From Acidobacteria bacterium AB60 (lineage in GTDB: Bacteria > Acidobacteriota > Terriglobia > Terriglobales > Acidobacteriaceae), in assembly GCA_008682415.1 (NCBI GenBank), contig VANK01000004.1:310001-374000 (forward strand): a stretch of DNA of 64,000 nucleotides, read 5' to 3'. Every line of letters begins with the position of its first letter. Position 1 is the stretch's first letter. The position numbers and the translations under genes are program-made. The notes beneath the pieces are model-generated. The model was not told the origin of the DNA. It ran no database searches and saw only the letters and a program-made list of their open reading frames with translations. This document shows, piece by piece, positions 1 through 7,939 of this stretch.

Positions 1-685
1 TGCGGATGCCCGTCATGTTGATGCCGCCATCCAGGTAATACGCCACCAGCGGCGTGCCGCCGTCGATGCCGCCGTTCACCACCACCTGCGTGGAGGGATT
101 GCCAATCACGAAGTTCGGCGTTCCGCTGGGATTGCTCTGCGCGCTGGCGCTGTTCGACTGCACTCCCGGCGTGAGCGACAGCTCCGCATACGCATTGCGA
201 TTCACCAGCGGCAACCCAATGATCTCTGCCGGCTCAATCGTCCTGCCCAGTTCTGCCGTGCTCGTGTCCACAATCGGCGGCGCCTCGCTCACCGTGATCG
301 TTTGGCTCTCCGCTCCAATCGCCAGCACCACGTTCAGCGTCGCCGTCTGATCCACGGTTAACACCAGGTTTTGCTGAAGGAACTTCTTGAACCCCGGCGA
401 GTCCACCTCCACCGCGTACGATCCCACGGGCAAGTATTGGATGTTGTACACCCCGGTTGTATCTGCCGCAGTCGTACGAGAGTATCCGGTCGCGGCGTTT
501 GTCGCCTTCACCATCGCGTTCGGAATCACCGCGCCCTGCTCGTCCTTCACCGTGCCTGCAATCGTCCCGGTGATCTGCTGCGCCGTCGCCGTGCACGCAA
601 ACGCCAGCGCCACCATCATCGCCATCCACACCGGTCGCCAGTTCCAGGCACGCCCGTTCTCAGGCCTCAAAAAAACAAAACTCAT
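1..685 (-). CDS. TonB-dependent receptor, N-terminal part (runs off the left edge)
   Basis: The minus strand is open from an ATG at 683-685 to the window edge. A GGAG lies about 7 bases upstream of the ATG. About 228 codons are present; the rest lies outside. After an N-terminal signal segment (MAMMVALAFACTATA, about residues 21-35) comes a carboxypeptidase-regulatory-like domain (GTVKDEQGAVIPNAMV..., GVYNIQYLPVGSY). It is followed by a stretch typical of acidobacterial Oar/CarbReg TonB receptors (VDTSTAELGRTI, GLPLVNRN, LTPGV) and the start of the plug (YYLDGGINMTG). These receptors sit in the outer membrane and import large substrates, often oligosaccharides. It is divergent from the fucosidase/alginate-lyase operon, so import of that substrate is a reasonable inference. 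The barrel cannot be seen. Confidence 0.9.
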   Translation of the reverse strand, partial: MSFVFLRPENGRAWNWRPVWMAMMVALAFACTATAQQITGTIAGTVKDEQGAVIPNAMVKATNAATGYSRTTAADTTGVYNIQYLPVGSYAVEVDSPGFKKFLQQNLVLTVDQTATLNVVLAIGAESQTITVSEAPPIVDTSTAELGRTIEPAEIIGLPLVNRNAYAELSLTPGVQSNSASAQSNPSGTPNFVIGNPSTQVVVNGGIDGGTPLVAYYLDGGINMTGIR

Positions 686-1013
686 GCTGAACTCCTTCTC
701 GTTTGCGTGCCACTCTGATATCGGGGAATGATCCGGGCCCGCCTCGCATTCAGCTCGCCGCCGCCTCTTCGCCCGCATAACACCCAGGCAAAAATCGTCG
801 GCCAAGCGAGGTTCACCGGGGCTTATTCTGCGAATCGACGGATTGCGGTGTCAACGAACCCAGCTTCCCAACGTACCGCTCACAGGGACACACAACCGAA
901 ATCGCTCCACCGCGTGCGCTCTGGTTTTGCAAGAATCAGGCGAGAGCGGTCCCGAGCCTTCGCTCGCAGTCAAACAACCCAGGCACGCCATCAGCAATCC
1001 GGAGAAAACTCCC
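686..1013. promoter_or_regulatory. Divergent intergenic region between TonB receptor and fucosidase operon
   Basis: These 328 bases separate two divergently transcribed genes and must hold both promoters. The ribosome binding site of the receptor is at its left end, and the GGAG (1001-1004) of the fucosidase at its right end. I see no convincing coding frame and no clear operator palindrome. Confidence 0.5.
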
Positions 1014-2360
1014 ATGCAGAACTCGAATTGGTCGCGGCGCTCGGTCTTGAAAACCACCGGAGCGTCTCTCCTGGCCATGGCCGCTGGATCCTCAACAGCT
1101 CATGCCGCCCAGAGCGCCAACGATCATCCTGGCCCTCTCCCCGGCGATGCCAATCGCGAAGAGCGCATGCGCTGGTGGAAGGCCGCGCGCTTCGGCATGT
1201 TCATTCACTTTGGCCTGTACTCCACCATCGGCCGCCACGAGTGGGTCATGGAAGATGAGGGCATTCCCGTCTCCGAGTATGCGCCTCACGCCGCTGCCTT
1301 CCACCCCCGCGTCGGATCTCCTCGGGAATGGGCTCGCCTGGCCCGCCTCGCCGGCATGCGCTACATGGTCCTCACCACCAAACACCACGAGGGCTTCTGC
1401 AACTTCGACACCAAGCTCACCACCTACTGCGCCCCCAGACAGGGGCCGGGGCGCGATGTCGTGCGCGAATACGTCGAAGCCGCGCGCGCCGAGGGGCTGC
1501 GCGTGGGCTTCTACTACTCCCTCATGGATTGGCACCATCCCGACGGCGCTCTCTGCGCCACCAGCGAGGAGTCCCGCAAGCGCTTCGTCGATTACACCCA
1601 CGGCCTCATCCGCGAACTCCTCACCAACTACGGCAAAATCGACGTGCTGTGGTACGACGTCGCCTGGCCTCTCGACGCCGATGGATGGCAATCCGTCAAG
1701 ATGAACGAGATGGTCTTCCAGCTCCAGCCCGAGATCATCGTCAACAATCGCAACAAGCTTCCCGGCGACTTCTCCACACCCGAACAGCACATCACCGCGG
1801 AGACCGGCGGCCGCGCCTGGGAGGCCTGCATGACCCTGAATGACAGCTGGGGCTATCAGGCGGCCGACGACAACTGGAAGACCGCCAAGACAATCATCCG
1901 CAATCTCATCACCTGTGCCCGCGACTCCGGCAACTACCTCTTGAACATCGGCCCCCGCGAGGATGGCTCCATCCCGGAGCCTTCCTCCCGCGTGCTTCAT
2001 CAGGTGGGCGAGTGGATGGCCATCAACGGCCACTCCATCTACGACTCTGACCCATGCCAGGTGCGCCGCTCCAACTACGCCAGCTTCACGCGAACCGGAA
2101 ACACGCTCTACATGCACGTCCACTTCTGGCCTGGCCGCTATGTTGCCATCGCCGGCCTCATGACCAAAGTCAAGTCAGCCAGGCTCGTCAAAACCGGCCA
2201 GACCGTTCCCTTCGTCCAGGACGACTTCCGCGTGCGGTTCACCGATCTTCCCCTCGAAGCGCCCGATGATCCTGTCACCACCATCGCCATCGAATGCGAT
2301 GCGGAACCGCGCCAGGACACCGACTACGTCCGCAAGAACAAGCCGCGCATGGGAGTCTAG
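1014..2360 (+). CDS. Alpha-L-fucosidase, GH29, Tat-exported
   Basis: Retaining alpha-L-fucosidase removing terminal L-fucose from glycans. The protein has 448 residues. It opens with a twin-arginine signal (SRRSVLK, residues 7-13, then a hydrophobic stretch to AHAA), so the folded enzyme should reach the periplasm. GH29 hallmarks are TTKHHEGF (121-128) and LWYDVAWP, whose Asp215 is the expected nucleophile. The ATG was chosen because the Tat motif follows directly and GGAG lies 9 bases upstream; longer readings add a non-signal extension. It is the first gene of a plus-strand operon with a cupin, a PL5 lyase and a short-chain dehydrogenase, suggesting a substrate with both fucose and uronic acid. 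A second, unrelated-looking GH29 enzyme is encoded at 16378-17805. Confidence 0.9.
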   Translation: MQNSNWSRRSVLKTTGASLLAMAAGSSTAHAAQSANDHPGPLPGDANREERMRWWKAARFGMFIHFGLYSTIGRHEWVMEDEGIPVSEYAPHAAAFHPRVGSPREWARLARLAGMRYMVLTTKHHEGFCNFDTKLTTYCAPRQGPGRDVVREYVEAARAEGLRVGFYYSLMDWHHPDGALCATSEESRKRFVDYTHGLIRELLTNYGKIDVLWYDVAWPLDADGWQSVKMNEMVFQLQPEIIVNNRNKLPGDFSTPEQHITAETGGRAWEACMTLNDSWGYQAADDNWKTAKTIIRNLITCARDSGNYLLNIGPREDGSIPEPSSRVLHQVGEWMAINGHSIYDSDPCQVRRSNYASFTRTGNTLYMHVHFWPGRYVAIAGLMTKVKSARLVKTGQTVPFVQDDFRVRFTDLPLEAPDDPVTTIAIECDAEPRQDTDYVRKNKPRMGV

Positions 2361-2407
2361 GCGCACTTCAAACCCTGCACAGCCTTCCACCTTCGGGGTA
2401 GTCCATC

Positions 2408-2755
2408 ATGCTGATGAACCAAACTCTCTCCTCCATCACCGAGCCGGAGCCTGGCCTCAGGCGCCAGGTGCTCACGCACTCCTCCACCATGATGTTGGTA
2501 CGCCACGAAATGGTGAAGGGCTGGCTCGGCATGGCGCACAGACATCCGCACGAGCAGATGGTCTACGTCATCTCGGGTCGGCTTCGTGTTCTCATCGATG
2601 GCACGGCAATCGAAGCAGCCGAAGGCGACAGCTTCATCGTCCCCGGCAATGCGGAGCATCAGGCCGCCGCCCTCGAAGACTCGGTGGTTCTCGACATCTT
2701 CTGCCCCGCTCGCGAAGACTACATCGAGCCCAAACTCAACGACTCGAGGAGGTAA
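2408..2755 (+). CDS. kdgF: Small cupin protein, KdgF-like
   Basis: A 115-residue single-domain cupin with the metal-site pattern HRHPHEQMVYVISGRL (about residues 44-59) and PGNAEHQ (about 80-86). No signal peptide is seen, so it is probably cytoplasmic. KdgF converts the 4,5-unsaturated monouronates released by alginate or pectin breakdown to the open keto form used by downstream reductases or isomerases. That role fits its place directly before a PL5-type lyase and near a KduD-like dehydrogenase. It ends two bases before the next ATG, and the GAGGAGG of the next gene overlaps its last codons, so the two are translationally linked. Membership of the cupin family is certain; the KdgF assignment rests largely on size and context. 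Confidence 0.7.
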   Translation: MLMNQTLSSITEPEPGLRRQVLTHSSTMMLVRHEMVKGWLGMAHRHPHEQMVYVISGRLRVLIDGTAIEAAEGDSFIVPGNAEHQAAALEDSVVLDIFCPAREDYIEPKLNDSRR

Positions 2756-2757
2756 CC

Positions 2758-3807
2758 ATGAAGCGCACTCGCCTCCTTGCGCTCCTCCTCGCCGCGGCAC
2801 TCGCGTCTCCTCTGATTGCCCAGCAACCGTTGCGCTCGCCCTGGGACTCCAGCAAGATCAGGCTCACGGACGCTCAATTCGATTGCCCTGCTCCCGTCCG
2901 TCTCTCCGCGGACCTGACCACCGACGGCTTCTACTCCGACGCCAGGTCATCGGTCATCGATCCCGCGCGGTGGAAGGCCTACACCGAGTCTTCCGGTCCG
3001 TACAAGCACCTCGGCGATCAGGCTGTCGCCGCTGCCGATGCCTACCGCACCACGGGCAGCCGCGCCGCCGCTCAATGCGTTCTCAAGCTCCTCGACTCGG
3101 CCGCCGCCGACAAAGTCTTCACCGGCCACATGTCCTCGCGCCAGGCTTACTACGTGCAGGGTTGGGTCATCGGCGCCCTCGCCGTCGCGTGGCTGAAAGT
3201 GCGCGACAGCGGACTCGTCACTCCTGGCGAAACCTCCACCCTCGCGCAATGGATGAAGATCGTGGCTCGACAGACCATGGACTACTACGATGCCGCGCGC
3301 GCCAAGCCCGGAGGCGAAGCCATGAACAACCACCTCTACTGGGCCGGCGTCGAAGTCGCGGCCATCGCCATCGCCGCCAACGACCGCTCCATGTTCGACT
3401 GGGCCATGGCCACCTACCACAACGGCGTCCAGCAGATCACGCCGGAAGGCACGCTCCCGCTGGAGATGCGCCGCGGCCAGCGCGCCCTCCACTATCACCT
3501 CTACGCGATCGCTCCCCTCGTCTACCTCGCCGAGTTCGGAGAAGACAACGGCCTGCCCCTCTTCGCCGAGAACGACCACGCCCTCAAACGCCTGGTCAAT
3601 CGATCCATAGCGGGCCTTCAAGACACTGCCTTCTTCGACCAGCAGGCCGGCATCAAGCAGGAAACTCCCAGCGAACCGCCCAGCGCCGAGGCCATCAGCT
3701 GGGCAAAGATCTACGTCAAGCGCTTCCCCGATCCTGCCATCTCCGCCGTGCTCGCAAAAGCCACCAGCCTCTCCTACATGTATCTTGGCGGATTGCCCCC
3801 GGACTAG
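2758..3807 (+). CDS. PL5-type alginate (polymannuronate) lyase
   Basis: A 349-residue protein with a cleaved signal peptide (to about AQQ, residue 22), so it is periplasmic. The helical fold shows the PL5 landmarks: NNHLYW (190-195) with Asn191/His192, an Arg at 239, and RALHYHLYAIAPL with Tyr246. These correspond to the catalytic Asn, His, Arg and Tyr known from Sphingomonas A1-III and Pseudomonas AlgL. The enzyme would cleave mannuronate-rich alginate or a related uronan by beta-elimination, giving unsaturated ends that the neighbouring cupin and dehydrogenase could process. A very strong GAGGAGG stands 5 bases before the ATG. Acetylated EPS uronans are an alternative substrate. Confidence 0.8.
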   Translation: MKRTRLLALLLAAALASPLIAQQPLRSPWDSSKIRLTDAQFDCPAPVRLSADLTTDGFYSDARSSVIDPARWKAYTESSGPYKHLGDQAVAAADAYRTTGSRAAAQCVLKLLDSAAADKVFTGHMSSRQAYYVQGWVIGALAVAWLKVRDSGLVTPGETSTLAQWMKIVARQTMDYYDAARAKPGGEAMNNHLYWAGVEVAAIAIAANDRSMFDWAMATYHNGVQQITPEGTLPLEMRRGQRALHYHLYAIAPLVYLAEFGEDNGLPLFAENDHALKRLVNRSIAGLQDTAFFDQQAGIKQETPSEPPSAEAISWAKIYVKRFPDPAISAVLAKATSLSYMYLGGLPPD

Positions 3808-3901
3808 CCCCCCACCTCTCCCCTCCCGCCGCGCGGGACATGCGCCCATGCCGCCAAACGCCGCTCTTTTATAGTGAGTGAGGCCCGAGGAGCCGATCGC
3901 C

Positions 3902-4663
3902 GTGAACCTGCAACGCTTCAGTCTCGACGGAAAAATCGCGCTCGTCACCGGATCATCCCGCGGCCTCGGCGCCGGCATCGCTCTCGCCCTCGCCGAAGCC
4001 GGTGCGAAAGTCGCCATTCATGGCTCGCGCGCCATACCCGACGCCATCCGCATCGCCTTCGCCCAGGCCGGCGCCGACGTCTTCTCCGTCCTCGGTGACG
4101 TCAGCGACGCCGCCGTGTGCGCCCGGCTCATCGCCGAGGTCGTCGCCCACTTCGGACGCATCGACATCCTCGTTAACAACGCCGGCACCATCCGCCGCGC
4201 TCCCGCCGTCGATCACCCCGACGAGGACTGGCAGGCCGTCATCGACACCAACCTCGCCAGCGTCTTCCGCCTCACCAAACACGCTGGCCGGCACATGCTC
4301 GCGCAAGCCTCCGGCAAGATCATCAACATCGCCTCCCTGCTCACCTTCCAGGGAGGCATCACCGTGCCCTCCTACGCTGCGGCCAAAGGCGGAGTCGGCC
4401 AGCTCACCAAGGCCTTCGCCAACGAATGGGCTGCCAGGGGCATCAACGTCAACGCCATCGCTCCCGGCTACATGGAAACCGACAACACCGCCGCCCTGCG
4501 CGCCGATCCCGTCCGCTCCCGCCAGATCCTCGAACGCATCCCCGCCGGCCGTTGGGGATCTCCGGAAGACCTCGCCGGCGCCGTTATCTTCCTCGCCTCC
4601 CCCGCCAGCGACTACGTCCACGGCCACATCCTCGCCGTCGATGGCGGATGGCTGGCCCGCTAA
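3902..4663 (+). CDS. kduD: Short-chain dehydrogenase, KduD / DEH-reductase type
   Basis: A 253-residue classical SDR, the usual size of KduD. It shows the cofactor motif TGSSRGLG (16-23), NNAG (92-95), the catalytic Ser145, Tyr158 and Lys162 (YAAAK), and an APGYMETDN segment typical of the gluconate 5-dehydrogenase/KduD branch. Its likely job is NAD(P)H-linked interconversion of deoxy-keto-uronates and 2-keto-3-deoxygluconate, in either the pectin (KduD) or alginate (DehR) route. The GTG at 3902 is preferred over one at 3878 because GAGGAG lies 10 bases before it. The lyase stop is 94 bases upstream; a secreted cupin follows after 35 bases. Pectin versus alginate specificity cannot be read from the sequence. 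Confidence 0.8.
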   Translation: MNLQRFSLDGKIALVTGSSRGLGAGIALALAEAGAKVAIHGSRAIPDAIRIAFAQAGADVFSVLGDVSDAAVCARLIAEVVAHFGRIDILVNNAGTIRRAPAVDHPDEDWQAVIDTNLASVFRLTKHAGRHMLAQASGKIINIASLLTFQGGITVPSYAAAKGGVGQLTKAFANEWAARGINVNAIAPGYMETDNTAALRADPVRSRQILERIPAGRWGSPEDLAGAVIFLASPASDYVHGHILAVDGGWLAR

Positions 4664-4698
4664 GCAGCAACCCTTCCGATCAACTCCGAGGTCCTCTC

Positions 4699-5172
4699 AT
4701 GCGACGACTCATTGCTCCCATCGCCTTCTGCCTCGCCGCCCTGCCCCTCGCAGCCGCGCAGTCGGTCACCGTCGACCACCTCACCCAGGCTGACATCCTT
4801 CAGAAGGCGCAGTCCCTCGAACCCAAAGCCAAAGCTGCCGACGGCTCCGCAGCCGTCAAGCTCAACGACTATGCCAACCACTACACCATGGTCTCCCTGC
4901 GCCACAAAAACGGCGGCGCCGAGATTCATGAGAACTACGCCGACCTCTTCTTCGTGGTGCGCGGCAAGGCCACCCTGCTCTCCGGCGGAGACGTGCAGGA
5001 TCAGAAGTCCGCCGGCCCCGGCGAGTTCCGTGGAACCGCCGTCAGGAATGGAACCTCCACCCCACTCAATGAGGGCGACTTCGTCCACATCCCCGCCGGC
5101 GTCTCCCATCAGTTGCTCGTGCCTGAAGGCGGCGAATTCCTCTACTTCGTCGTCAAGGTCAAGGAGAAGTAA
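4699..5172 (+). CDS. Secreted cupin-domain protein
   Basis: 157 residues with a clear signal peptide (MRRLIAPIAFCLAALPLAAA). The cupin pattern is spread over residues 68-150: EIHENYADLFFVVRG, GDFVHIPAGVSHQL and GEFLYFVVKV. Its His and Glu residues could hold a metal. It is the last gene of the fucosidase/lyase operon. Periplasmic cupins of this kind occur with polysaccharide utilisation genes, but no activity can be assigned. It may bind or isomerise an unsaturated sugar product before uptake. It converges with the TPR gene at 5189. Confidence 0.75.
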   Translation: MRRLIAPIAFCLAALPLAAAQSVTVDHLTQADILQKAQSLEPKAKAADGSAAVKLNDYANHYTMVSLRHKNGGAEIHENYADLFFVVRGKATLLSGGDVQDQKSAGPGEFRGTAVRNGTSTPLNEGDFVHIPAGVSHQLLVPEGGEFLYFVVKVKEK

Positions 5173-5188
5173 CCCTGCTCCTAGCGCG

Positions 5189-6388
5189 TCAGGGCTGCGC
5201 GTCAGGCCCGAGCTGTTGCAGCGTCAGCTCTGTGCTCGCAGAGAGACGCGGCCCTGGTTCGCTCGTCCCATGCAGCGAACGAAACGTCTCCAACGCCCGC
5301 TGCGCCGCCTCCCTGTTGCCCGCGGCCCGCTCCGCCTGCGCCAGCCGATACCAGGCCACCTCGTCGTGCGCGTCCAGCTTCGTCGCGTGCTCCAGCGGCG
5401 CCAGCGCCCGTCCCGCCAGCCGGTTCTTCAGATACACTCCCGCCAGCCCCACCAGCGCCTGCTCGAACTCCGGAAAGCGCGCCACCACCGCCTCAAACTG
5501 CCGCTGCGCCCCCTCCAGGTCGTTGTCGTCCGCGCTCATCTGCGCCAGCTCATACGACGCGTTCCCGTTATCCGGATCCACGTTCAGCTCCGCCAAAAAC
5601 TGCCGCCGCGCCGCATCGCGATCCTCCGGCTTGCGCCCCTGCTGGTAGCGCGACAGGTACGCGTGCCCCAGCTTGAAATGCAATCCCGCCTGATCCGGCT
5701 CCTGCTGCACCGCGTGCTCGTAGGCCGCAATCGCCGCGCTGAAATCTCTCTGTCCCTCAGCGGCCTCTCCCTGCGCCTGCAGCGACCACGACGAGTTCGG
5801 CGCCTTGTCCTCCAGCTTCGCCATCACCGTGTAGGCGTACGCGCCAAACACCCGGCTCGTGTGATACAGAACCTCCGCATCCTCCGGATACAGCTTGTTC
5901 AGCTCCAGAGACGTCGTCACCGCATCGGCGTTCCGGCCCATTCCGCTGTACGCGCGCAGCAGCTGCAGCCCGCACATCCGCCGCACCTCCGGCTCCGCCG
6001 TGTACTTGAATCCCTTCTCCAGCCGCGGCAGCGCCTCCGAGTACTGTCCCAGCTCCGCAAGCGACAGCCCCAGAAGACTGGTCAGCCGCGGCAGGCCCGG
6101 GTTCAGCTTCTGCGCCTTGCGCGCCTCGTCCGCCGCGTGCTCGTACTCGCGCAATTTGAAATAAATCACCGCCAGCGTCGCGTGCGCCTCCGCCACGTTG
6201 GGCTGCAGCTTGGCTACCTGTTCAAAGTCATCGCGTGCATTAAAGTACTGGCCCTCCGCAAGTGCCTGCTGACCAGCGATCGCGTAGTGCTCGGCCTCTT
6301 TCGTGCCGGGGGTCTGACTGGACGCCGCAAGGCTCGCGCCGATTGCACACGCCAAGGTGCAAACCAGGGGGAATTTGTAGGTGAACAT
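5189..6388 (-). CDS. Secreted TPR-repeat protein
   Basis: 399 residues with an N-terminal signal peptide (MFTYKFPLVCTLACAIGASLAASS) followed by tandem 34-residue helical repeats over nearly the whole length. Examples are AEHYAIAGQQALAEGQYFNARDD and ASYELAQMSADDNDLEGAQRQ. It presumably acts as a periplasmic or outer-membrane scaffold. The ATG at 6386-6388 is chosen over a TTG two codons upstream; neither has a clear Shine-Dalgarno sequence. It sits between the uronan/fucosidase operon and the rhamnose operon, convergent with the former and divergent from the latter. Such TPR proteins commonly accompany acidobacterial glycosidase loci; a specific partner is not evident. Confidence 0.8.
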   Translation of the reverse strand: MFTYKFPLVCTLACAIGASLAASSQTPGTKEAEHYAIAGQQALAEGQYFNARDDFEQVAKLQPNVAEAHATLAVIYFKLREYEHAADEARKAQKLNPGLPRLTSLLGLSLAELGQYSEALPRLEKGFKYTAEPEVRRMCGLQLLRAYSGMGRNADAVTTSLELNKLYPEDAEVLYHTSRVFGAYAYTVMAKLEDKAPNSSWSLQAQGEAAEGQRDFSAAIAAYEHAVQQEPDQAGLHFKLGHAYLSRYQQGRKPEDRDAARRQFLAELNVDPDNGNASYELAQMSADDNDLEGAQRQFEAVVARFPEFEQALVGLAGVYLKNRLAGRALAPLEHATKLDAHDEVAWYRLAQAERAAGNREAAQRALETFRSLHGTSEPGPRLSASTELTLQQLGPDAQP

Positions 6389-6482
6389 GACCAAAGTTTA
6401 GCTTTGCTGTGGAAAACCTCGCACCATCCAAAGGTCCCTATGTCGCCCATCGATCAATACGTTACCAGGGTACCCACTGCAT

Positions 6483-6501
6483 GTTAATCAAATAGTTAAT
6501 C
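6483..6501 (+). promoter_or_regulatory. Direct repeat GTTAATC x2 upstream of rhaI
   Basis: Two exact copies of GTTAATC (6483-6489 and 6495-6501) are spaced 12 bases start to start, roughly one helical turn. They lie in the AT-rich 229-bp region between the TPR gene and the rhamnose isomerase gene. The arrangement suits a regulator that binds tandem half-sites, such as an AraC-type protein. There is no further support. Confidence 0.3.
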
Positions 6502-6617
6502 CCCATCGCCGTCCCGCTTGTTCCAATAGACAAATAAACTCCAAATGGACTAATATGCCACTTTCTCGTCGGGAAGTAGATCATTAGGACACAAGTCTTT
6601 TACCCAAGGCAGGAAAT

Positions 6618-7805
6618 ATGCAGCCGAACTCGACCGTTCAGGACATGGCTCTCCGGGCCCTCGACTCCTTCCAGATCGAAATCCCCTCCTGGGGATTCGC
6701 CAATACCGGCACGCGCTTCGGCAAGTTCCTCCAGCCCGCCGCCGCGTCCACGCTGGAAGAGAAGTTCAGCGACGCCGGCCAGGTGCACAAGCTCACCGGC
6801 GTCACGCCCACCCTTGCCCTGCACGTGCTCTGGGACCTGCCCAAGGGAGTGGCCGATGCACCCGCCGTCCGTGCCCTGGAGAGCCGCCACGGCGTCGCTG
6901 CCGGATCCATCAATCCCAACCTGTTTCAGGATCAGGAGTACAAGTTCGGCTCGCTCTGCAATCCCTCCGCCGACATTCGCGGCCGCGCCCTCGCCCACAT
7001 GCTCGACTCCATCGCCATCGCCACCGAGTTGGGCTCGCGCGATATCTCGCTCTGGCTCCCCGACGGCTCCAACTACCCCGGCACGCAGAGCATTCGCAAA
7101 CGCATCGAGTGGCTTGAAGAAGCCCTGGTCCGCACCCATCAGAGCCTCGCCCCCGGGCAGCGCCTGCTCATCGAGTACAAGCCCTTCGAGCCCGCCTTCT
7201 ATCACACCGACATCGCCGACTGGGGCATGTCCTCCCACCTCGCTGCTGCCGCCGGACCCCAGGCCCGCGTCCTCGTCGATACCGGCCATCATTACGCCGC
7301 CCAGAACATCGAGCAGATCGTCGCCTGGCTCCTCCACACCGGCATGCTCGGCGGATTCCACTTCAACGATCGCCGCTACGCCGACGACGACCTGACCCTT
7401 GGCTCCATCGACCCCTATCAGATCTTCCGCATCTTCCACGAGATTCAGCTCTCGGGCTTCGGCGCCATCCAGGACGTCGCCTTCATGATCGACCAGAGCC
7501 ACAATCTCAAAGGCAAGATCGAGGCCATGATCCAGACCGTCACCACCGCACAGGAGCTGTGGCTCAAAGCCGCCCTGGTCAATCGCGACGAACTCGAGCG
7601 CCTGCAGAATCAGTGTGAGCTCGTCAAAGCCGAAGAGCTCTTCCGCGGCGCCTTCTGGCACGACGTTCGTCCCCTCATTCGCGAGTGGCGCGCGTCCAAG
7701 GGCCTGCCCGCCGATCCCCTCGCTGCCCTGGCCGACAGCGGCTACGTGCAGCGCATCAGCGCCGAACGCGGCGCCAGGCTGGCCCCGGTCAGTTCCTACG
7801 CGTAA
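6618..7805 (+). CDS. rhaI: L-rhamnose isomerase, RhaI type
   Basis: 395-residue TIM-barrel sugar isomerase of the RhaI family, distinct in length and motifs from E. coli RhaA. It converts L-rhamnose to L-rhamnulose in the cytoplasm, the first step of the phosphorylated pathway. Metal-site-like segments include LLIEYKPFEPAFY (about 182-194) and VLVDTGHHYA (about 218-227), then GGFHFNDRRYADDD (about 245-258). The ATG at 6618 is preceded by an AT-rich leader with a GGCAGGAA box at about 6607-6614. The fused aldolase/dehydrogenase follows after 134 bases and the kinase overlaps that, completing the pathway. The family is clear from context even without a search. Confidence 0.88.
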   Translation: MQPNSTVQDMALRALDSFQIEIPSWGFANTGTRFGKFLQPAAASTLEEKFSDAGQVHKLTGVTPTLALHVLWDLPKGVADAPAVRALESRHGVAAGSINPNLFQDQEYKFGSLCNPSADIRGRALAHMLDSIAIATELGSRDISLWLPDGSNYPGTQSIRKRIEWLEEALVRTHQSLAPGQRLLIEYKPFEPAFYHTDIADWGMSSHLAAAAGPQARVLVDTGHHYAAQNIEQIVAWLLHTGMLGGFHFNDRRYADDDLTLGSIDPYQIFRIFHEIQLSGFGAIQDVAFMIDQSHNLKGKIEAMIQTVTTAQELWLKAALVNRDELERLQNQCELVKAEELFRGAFWHDVRPLIREWRASKGLPADPLAALADSGYVQRISAERGARLAPVSSYA

Positions 7806-7871
7806 TATGCTCTGAGGCATTCGCAGCCCCGAGAATTTGAGTAGCCGGCTGCGCGGCCGTCGGATTCGCAC

Positions 7872-7886
7872 GAGAAACAGATTCTC
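7872..7886 (+). promoter_or_regulatory. LacI-type operator-like palindrome upstream of rhaD
   Basis: GAGAAACAGATTCTC has 5-base arms (GAGAA/TTCTC) and ends 53 bases before the rhaD ATG. Read on the other strand, its core GAATCTGTTTC differs by one base from the perfect palindrome GAAACTGTTTC in front of rhaT. A shared LacI-family regulator is therefore plausible. Confidence 0.45.
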
Positions 7887-7939
7887 TATTGCACTCAGAC
7901 TGTGATATCGTCGGCTTCATAGCCACAGAAGGTGTGTTC

